A stretch of DNA of 6,186 nucleotides. It comes from Thermodesulfovibrionales bacterium (GTDB lineage Bacteria; Nitrospirota; Thermodesulfovibrionia; Thermodesulfovibrionales; SM23-35). Location: NCBI GenBank assembly GCA_020062205.1, contig JAGUWT010000243.1, forward strand, positions 1 through 6,186, in the 5' to 3' direction. This document shows positions 1-3,561 of the stretch, piece by piece. Numbering within the stretch: the first letter of the stretch is position 1; each line of letters opens with the position of its first letter. A program made the translations under genes and the position numbers. The notes under the pieces are model-generated. The model saw only the letters and a list, made by a program, of their open reading frames with translations, was not told the DNA's origin and made no database searches.

Positions 1-2
1 CG

Positions 3-35
3 ATGTACGTAGAGCTATTGGAGAAAAGACCTTGA
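3..35 (+). other. Possible 3' end of a plus-strand gene
   Basis: The only plus-strand signal at the left edge is a short open stretch that reads MYVELLEKRP and stops at TGA (33-35), about 33 nt before a strong hairpin. That layout would suit the tail of a gene entering from the left and ending before its terminator. A second frame (from base 2) stays open to a TAA at 122-124, but it runs through the hairpin and into the opposing membrane-protein gene, so it is less likely. There is too little sequence to name a product, and this may not be coding. Confidence 0.18.
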
Positions 36-68
36 ACGATTCAGGCTGTTTGAATTTTGACTTTGACG

Positions 69-90
69 CCCTGCGGTCTCTGCCGCAGGG
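69..90 (+). terminator. Hairpin terminator, best read on the plus strand
   Basis: CCCTGCGG (69-76) and CCGCAGGG (83-90) form a perfect 8-bp GC-rich stem around a 6-nt loop. On the plus strand it is followed at once by the T-rich stretch TTCTTCACTTTATTCTTC, an interrupted U tract. On the minus strand it is followed by CGTCAAAGTC, with no T run. It therefore looks like the terminator of a plus-strand gene left of the window. It also sits only 4 nt beyond the stop of the converging membrane-protein gene and could protect that message's 3' end. A dispersed palindromic repeat is an alternative reading. Confidence 0.5.
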
Positions 91-94
91 TTCT

Positions 95-811
95 TCACTT
101 TATTCTTCTAAAAAAAATAACTAAAGAACTAAGTATCAAAGCTTCCCCCAAAACAAAAAGAGTCCAATTATAAGTAGTCGGAACATAACCTATGATGATC
201 TCTTGAAAAGGGTAGTCTGTCGCTAATGATGAAACCCTCGTAACAAATCCCCCCTGTATAATTATCTTTGAGTAGTCCCAAATAAAGGTGAGAAAAATGA
301 CTAAAGCACCCAGAAACATTAATGACCATTCCAATAAATTAATCTTGACTGGATATCCTTTGTTCTGAAAATAGAGAATAAATCCAGAGAAAATGATTAG
401 AGTAATAGCACAGATTATTGGCGCTAAAACAGGCCCGACCCATACCACCGGTATAAGAAATAAAACATCCCATGTCAACAATGATGGAGGCCAGTTCAAC
501 AGCACTTTTAGCCAAATATAATAGAAAATATCCCAGATACCAAAACAATAAAGAAAATAAGAGAACCTTTCATATGTCGCTCTCCCTGCAACTACGCTCG
601 TTGTGATAATCATAACAATGGTTGAAATTTCCCTTAAATATTCGAGGTAGAATCCTCCACGAGCCATTGCCTTTAAAGGGAAACCAAATCCTTCCGGGTA
701 GTATAATTGTCTAAGGTAAACAACCACTACTGCTTCAAGGAGTCCCATTGCTATACTGAAAACAGCCAGAAAAATTATATTCCTTTGTACAAGGCTTTTG
801 CGATTATTCAT
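95..811 (-). CDS. Multi-pass membrane protein of unknown function
   Basis: I do not recognise a named function. The 238-residue product is strongly hydrophobic, with likely membrane segments near residues 12-33, 61-76, 84-105, 115-148 (probably two), 163-179 and 214-233, so six or seven spans. It starts with a short basic tail (NNRK) and ends with a basic RRIK tail. Trp-Asp pairs recur at 93-94, 114-115 and 178-179, and a Glu (26) lies in the first span, so acidic and aromatic residues sit in or beside the membrane. The motif around WPPS (107-110) followed by WD and a Pro/Gly-rich span looks like a constrained fold. The ATG at 811 is the only sensible start: an in-frame TAA lies 15 nt upstream (824-826). 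No Shine-Dalgarno precedes it. It lies 104 nt downstream of tRNA-Leu and may be co-transcribed or use its own promoter. That it is a real gene is fairly sure; its role is unknown. Confidence 0.8.
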   Translation of the reverse strand: MNNRKSLVQRNIIFLAVFSIAMGLLEAVVVVYLRQLYYPEGFGFPLKAMARGGFYLEYLREISTIVMIITTSVVAGRATYERFSYFLYCFGIWDIFYYIWLKVLLNWPPSLLTWDVLFLIPVVWVGPVLAPIICAITLIIFSGFILYFQNKGYPVKINLLEWSLMFLGALVIFLTFIWDYSKIIIQGGFVTRVSSLATDYPFQEIIIGYVPTTYNWTLFVLGEALILSSLVIFFRRIK

Positions 812-825
812 TGCGATTAGTGGTT

Positions 826-854
826 ATAATATTCAATATCTTAGCAGGTTTAAA
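826..854 (-). promoter_or_regulatory. Candidate sigma70-type promoter for the membrane protein
   Basis: On the minus strand TTTAAA (849-854) and TATTAT (826-831) are separated by exactly 17 nt. They match the -35 consensus at 4 of 6 and the -10 consensus at 5 of 6 positions. Transcription would begin near 818-820, only about 7-9 nt before the ATG at 811. In such an A+T-rich spacer this match could be chance. Confidence 0.35.
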
Positions 855-915
855 GGTAAGTATTTTAGGAAGGAATCGAGAGGAAAGATAAATAATTGAT
901 TTTAAAAGAATATTA

Positions 916-1001
916 TGGTGCCGAAGGCGGGATTTGAACCCGCACGGGTTACCCCACACGCCCCTCAAACGTGCGTGTCTACCAGGTTCCACCACTTCGG
1001 C
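916..1001 (-). tRNA. tRNA-Leu (anticodon GAG)
   Basis: This is a complete class II tRNA of 86 nt including an encoded CCA (916-918). The acceptor stem GCCGAAG (995-1001) pairs perfectly with CTTCGGC (920-926), and the discriminator base is A (919), as expected for leucine. The anticodon loop is TTGAGGG on a 5-bp stem (CACGT with GCGTG, closing in T-G). It gives anticodon GAG at 964-966, which reads CUC and CUU codons. A long variable arm with a GGG/CCC stem, typical of tRNA-Leu, is present. The T arm is GCGGG-TTCAAAT-CCCGC. No clear terminator follows, so it may share a transcript with the membrane-protein gene below it. Confidence 0.97.
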
Positions 1002-1011
1002 ACAGGTTAAA

Positions 1012-1017
1012 CTTATA
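1012..1017 (-). promoter_or_regulatory. Possible -10 box of the tRNA-Leu promoter
   Basis: TATAAG on the minus strand matches the -10 consensus at 5 of 6 positions and would place initiation about 4 nt ahead of the mature tRNA 5' end. No good -35 box is seen at normal spacing; that position falls inside the left arm of the repeat-bounded element. The assignment rests on the -10 alone. Confidence 0.3.
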
Positions 1018-1023
1018 AATCAA

Positions 1024-1190
1024 TAAACCACAGAGGGCACAGAGAAAAAATAATAAGTAGTTCATTAATGCTACTATAAAAATCTTGTAGTTTTCAAGAT
1101 ACCTTGAGCAAAACAGAGCATCTCTTATTTTGGACACCATGAATCAATTTCTCTGTGAACTCATTTAAATCTCTGTGTTCTCTGTGGTTA
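1024..1190. repeat. MITE-like element with CACAGAG inverted arms
   Basis: This spacer between the SurA-like gene and tRNA-Leu has no convincing ORF. Its ends are inverted arms: AACCACAGAGGGCACAGAGA at 1026-1045, and the reverse complement of AACCACAGAGAACACAGAGA at 1170-1189, 18 of 20 identical. Each arm is two CACAGAG words 2 nt apart. A fifth word lies inside, in the right-arm orientation (1151-1157). The interior is A+T-rich and contains a small hairpin (ATCTTG 1082-1087 with CAAGAT 1095-1100). There is no transposase and no clear target-site duplication, so it would be non-autonomous or simply a dispersed intergenic repeat. The right arm ends 7 nt from the stop of the SurA-like gene. Confidence 0.6.
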
Positions 1191-1196
1191 AGTAGT

Positions 1197-1871
1197 TTAT
1201 GAAATGAGCTTCGTATCAATCTTGATTTTTATCTGCTTTTTCATACCTTCAATATAGGACTTTACTGCCTTATCTCTTCTATCATTGAGCATTGTTTCAT
1301 TCAGCATCTTCACAACCTGTTCATCTCCAGAGACCTGGTTTGCAGTGGCAGTGGTGTCTGTTAAGTCAACAGACAGGCATATGAACCGCCTCATTTTATT
1401 GAGTGTAAGCTCCTGCCGTTTCAGGTTCTCATATGTCTCTGGGGTTATTCTGTTCAGCCTCAGCCTGTTCAGATATGTCTCTTTATCAAAATTTCCGTTT
1501 TTCATAAAGAATGGTTCCCTTGTGATTGCATCATTGAGCTCTTCATCGCTGACTGTCATACCAGCTTCTTTCGCAGCTATAAGGAGTACCCGCTCATCTA
1601 CCAATGAATCTAAAACCTTTTCCTTCAGTTTCATCTTCTTTTCCATTTCCTCATCAAACTTATCCTTATAGACCTCTTTGTAAAAACGGAACACATTGTC
1701 GTATGCCTTCCAGTATTCTTCTCTCGTTATCTTGTATTTCCCGACCTCTGCAACGATTTCACCATTGTCTGTTTTATCCACAGTTCCTATCCCCCAGAAT
1801 ACAAAAGATATGATAACCATAAAGAGAAATACATAGAAAAACTTCGCATATTTACGCATCGCCCTGAGCAT
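1197..1871 (-). CDS. Membrane-anchored SurA/PpiD N-terminal-like chaperone
   Basis: The 224-residue product begins with a basic tail and one hydrophobic segment (about residues 11-29), which resembles the uncleaved signal anchor of PpiD. The rest would then face the periplasm. Residues about 38-165 look like the helical SurA/PpiD N-terminal chaperone domain: a VGKYKITREEY start, a KVLDSLVDERVLLIAAKEAG helix, then SDEEL and a GNFDKETY...TPETYE segment typical of the PpiD group. The parvulin isomerase domain found in PpiD (over 600 residues) and SurA is absent, since the protein ends about 60 residues after the chaperone domain. It probably helps fold or hold envelope proteins without isomerase activity. 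The ATG at 1871 is supported by an AGGAGGT Shine-Dalgarno 9 nt upstream; the later Met5 is too far from it. It starts 4 nt after the Nudix stop, so translational coupling is likely. Confidence 0.85.
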   Translation of the reverse strand: MLRAMRKYAKFFYVFLFMVIISFVFWGIGTVDKTDNGEIVAEVGKYKITREEYWKAYDNVFRFYKEVYKDKFDEEMEKKMKLKEKVLDSLVDERVLLIAAKEAGMTVSDEELNDAITREPFFMKNGNFDKETYLNRLRLNRITPETYENLKRQELTLNKMRRFICLSVDLTDTTATANQVSGDEQVVKMLNETMLNDRRDKAVKSYIEGMKKQIKIKIDTKLIS

Positions 1872-1875
1872 CTAA

Positions 1876-2283
1876 CTAATACCTCCTGGTGAAATAATCA
1901 TTCAGAATATCTCTGTGATCAAAAGCTATCTTATCAGGCAGGGTATTTTTATTGAATACGCCTATTTCTTTGGCATCATCGCCTGCAATTGCTTTGCCTT
2001 TTGCCTTTGCTAAAAAAACCATCGTTATCGTATGGTGCCTTGGATCCCTTCCCGGCTGAGAATATACATGAAACTGCCTTACTAATTCCACATCGAGTCC
2101 TGTCTCCTCTTTTGCTTCACGTACAGCAGCAGCCTCGAGACTTTCTCCATAGTCTACAAAACCCCCTGGGAGTGCCCATCCTTTGGGTGGATTCTTCCTC
2201 TTTATTAAAAGAATACCTCCATTATATTCTATGATGAGATCTACTGTGGGAAGGGGATTCCTTGGGTTATTGCCTCTCTTCAA
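1876..2283 (-). CDS. Nudix hydrolase, ADP-ribose pyrophosphatase-like
   Basis: The 135-residue protein carries a complete Nudix box (G-x5-E-x7-R-E-x-x-E-E-x-G-x) at residues 41-63, with G41, E47, R55, E56, E59, E60 and G62. The E56/E59/E60 cluster should bind the divalent metals that drive hydrolysis of a nucleoside diphosphate linked to another group. The stretch before the box (KGWALPGGFVDYGES) and the YSQPGRDPR segment after it resemble small soluble ADP-ribose pyrophosphatase or 8-oxo-dGTPase-type enzymes. The substrate cannot be decided from sequence. The start is TTG at 2283, because the frame closes with TAG three codons upstream and no ATG lies near. Its Shine-Dalgarno (AAGGA) is weak and about 14 nt away. 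The 17-nt overlap with hfq suggests coupled translation. The length fits the single-domain family. Confidence 0.92.
   Translation of the reverse strand: MKRGNNPRNPLPTVDLIIEYNGGILLIKRKNPPKGWALPGGFVDYGESLEAAAVREAKEETGLDVELVRQFHVYSQPGRDPRHHTITMVFLAKAKGKAIAGDDAKEIGVFNKNTLPDKIAFDHRDILNDYFTRRY
1881..1887 (-). promoter_or_regulatory. Strong ribosome binding site for the SurA-like gene
   Basis: AGGAGGT on the minus strand lies inside the last codons of the Nudix gene, 9 nt before the ATG at 1871. It is the best Shine-Dalgarno in the window and fixes the start at Met1 rather than Met5. Confidence 0.8.
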
Positions 2284-2503
2284 ATCTTGTGTCTATATCC
2301 TTTTCAGGTACTATCGTTGATACAGCATGTTTGTAAATGAGGAGGTGGGTATTTTCTTTCAAAAGGATTACAAAATTATCAAATCCCTCTATGATACCTT
2401 TGAGCCTTACCCCATTCATAAGATACACAACCACAGGAGTCTTCTCTTTTCGAAGCTGATTCAGATAATTATCCTGAAGATTCTGGCTCTTGGTACCGTT
2501 CAT
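2267..2503 (-). CDS. hfq: RNA chaperone Hfq
   Basis: The 78-residue protein aligns through its whole core with E. coli Hfq. The LQDNYLNQLRKEK segment has Q10 and D11 (E. coli Q8, D9) and rim residues R18, K19 and K21. The Sm1 part follows (VYLMNGVRLKGIIEGFDNFVILL, about 26-48). The Sm2 motif YKHAVSTIVP at 57-66 contains the Y-K-H triad that binds U-rich RNA 3' ends on the proximal face. The E. coli Q41 position is Asn (N43). The C-terminal tail is only about 12 residues, far shorter than in enterobacteria and normal for many other phyla. Hfq forms a hexameric ring that pairs small RNAs with mRNAs. The ATG at 2503 has an AGGAG Shine-Dalgarno 8 nt upstream. It lies directly after miaA, a widely conserved order. 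Confidence 0.98.
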   Translation of the reverse strand: MNGTKSQNLQDNYLNQLRKEKTPVVVYLMNGVRLKGIIEGFDNFVILLKENTHLLIYKHAVSTIVPEKDIDTRFEERQ

Positions 2504-2505
2504 AA

Positions 2506-2519
2506 TCCTTTCTCCTTTT
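2506..2519 (-). promoter_or_regulatory. hfq ribosome binding site with A-R-N triplets
   Basis: The minus strand before the hfq ATG reads AAAAGGAGAAAGGA. It contains the Shine-Dalgarno AGGAG (2512-2516). It can also be read as four consecutive A-purine-N triplets (AAA, AGG, AGA, AAG; 2519-2508), the type of sequence bound by the distal face of Hfq. E. coli Hfq represses its own translation by binding near its start, so the same may happen here. The binding is inferred; purine-rich ribosome sites match this pattern easily. Confidence 0.45.
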
Positions 2520-2556
2520 TAACATAAAGTATTTTTCTTAAGATTGCAAGAACCAA

Positions 2557-3561
2557 TTAAAAACAGTAGTGAGTGAAGAATGGCGAAATATGAGTGAGGA
2601 CATCAAAAATGAGATTGAATATGGCTTCATTGTCATGAATGCCTGTTATATCTATCCAGTGAATGCCCTCTTCTTTTTTAAACCAGGTGAACTGTCTCTT
2701 TGCATATCTTTTTGTATTTCTTTTGAGAAGCCTGATTGCATCATCTAAGGTAATATCTCCACGAAGATACAGAGTGATCTCTTTGTAGCCAATTGCCTGC
2801 ATGGATGGCAGTGATGAGTGATGAGTGATGAGTGATGAGTTAATTTCTGACAACTTCGAATTCCAAAATCTGGGCCCTGTTATAAGATTTACAACTCTTT
2901 TCACCTCGTCAACCAGTCCTGTGTTTATCATCTCATCAACCCTTTTCTCTATCATCCTATATAGCTCTTTTCTATCCCTCTGCATACCTATTTTTATAAA
3001 TTCGTAGGGAAGTGGTTGGGTGAGTGTTTTCTGCATCTGTGACATGCTCATATTGCTCCTGAGACAAACCTCTAATGCCCTTATAATCCTTCGTGTATCA
3101 TGTGGTGTTATTTTTTCTGCAGTCTCCGGATCAAGTTTTTTCAGGTAATTGTACAGTGATCCTTTTTCTTCATTTTCCATAGAAAGGAGGTCTTCCCTTA
3201 ATCTCCAGTCAGCAGAAGGTCCGCTGAAGATACCCCTTGTCATTGCCTTGATATAAAGACCCGTGCCACCAACCACAATTGGAATCTTCCCTTTTTTAAA
3301 AAGTCCATCAATGACAGGTATTGCAGCCTCGATATATTTCCCTGTGCTATAGGTTTCCCATGGATTGACGATATCAATCATATGGTGTTTGATCATGGCC
3401 CTCTCTTCAGGTGATGGTTTTGATGTTCCAATATCCATATATCGGTAAATCTGCATTGAATCAGCGCTGATTATTTCGGTATTAAGTGCCTTTGCAAGGA
3501 GGATTGATACGCCAGTCTTTCCAGCCCCTGTAGGGCCAAGGAGGATAATGACTTTATCCAT
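2557..3561 (-). CDS. miaA: tRNA dimethylallyltransferase MiaA
   Basis: MiaA moves a dimethylallyl group from DMAPP to N6 of A37 in tRNAs that read codons starting with U. The 334-residue protein has the P-loop GPTGAGKT (9-16), the SADSMQIYR motif (32-40) with conserved D34, GGTGLY (98-103), the PHDTRRIIRALEV helix (153-165), MQAIGYKE (254-261) and KRQFTWF (288-294). The usual length is about 310-316; the excess falls mainly at residues about 228-251, between the LVDEV helix and MQAIGY. E. coli has about 13 residues there and this protein has about 31. Part of that insert is encoded by a 7-bp tandem repeat. The ATG at 3561 overlaps the ATPase stop by 8 nt, with only a weak GGA upstream, so coupling is likely. 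The next gene is hfq. Confidence 0.97.
   Translation of the reverse strand: MDKVIILLGPTGAGKTGVSILLAKALNTEIISADSMQIYRYMDIGTSKPSPEERAMIKHHMIDIVNPWETYSTGKYIEAAIPVIDGLFKKGKIPIVVGGTGLYIKAMTRGIFSGPSADWRLREDLLSMENEEKGSLYNYLKKLDPETAEKITPHDTRRIIRALEVCLRSNMSMSQMQKTLTQPLPYEFIKIGMQRDRKELYRMIEKRVDEMINTGLVDEVKRVVNLITGPRFWNSKLSEINSSLITHHSSLPSMQAIGYKEITLYLRGDITLDDAIRLLKRNTKRYAKRQFTWFKKEEGIHWIDITGIHDNEAIFNLIFDVLTHISPFFTHYCF
2811..2840. repeat. 7-bp tandem repeat (GTGATGA)4.3 inside miaA
   Basis: The plus strand carries four perfect GTGATGA units plus two bases of a fifth. On the coding strand it is read across miaA residues about 241-251 as a seven-residue pattern (SSLITHH then SSL), because three 7-bp units make seven codons. 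The repeat lies in the enlarged loop before MQAIGYKE. Seven is not a multiple of three, so gain or loss of one unit shifts the frame, and only changes of three units keep it. Confidence 0.9.

Noticed and set aside
804..995. 63-residue minus-strand ORF across the tRNA
   Set aside because: Its peptide (VEPGRHARLRGVWGNPCGFKSRLRHH) is the translation of the class II tRNA itself, a common artefact.
1026..1189. Inverted arms as a transcription terminator
   Set aside because: The arms are separated by about 124 nt and no T run follows either arm, so they are not an intrinsic terminator.
1285..1671. 128-residue plus-strand ORF
   Set aside because: It is antisense to the SurA-like gene and Ser/Phe-rich as expected from the reverse of Lys/Glu-rich helices; no family features.
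2504..2556. Terminator or promoter between miaA and hfq
   Set aside because: Only a weak 5-bp TTCTT/AAGAA pairing is present and no convincing promoter boxes, so the two genes are treated as co-transcribed.
2811..2840. CRISPR or iteron array
   Set aside because: Units are 7 bp and directly abutting, with no spacers, and they lie inside miaA, so neither a CRISPR array nor an origin fits.
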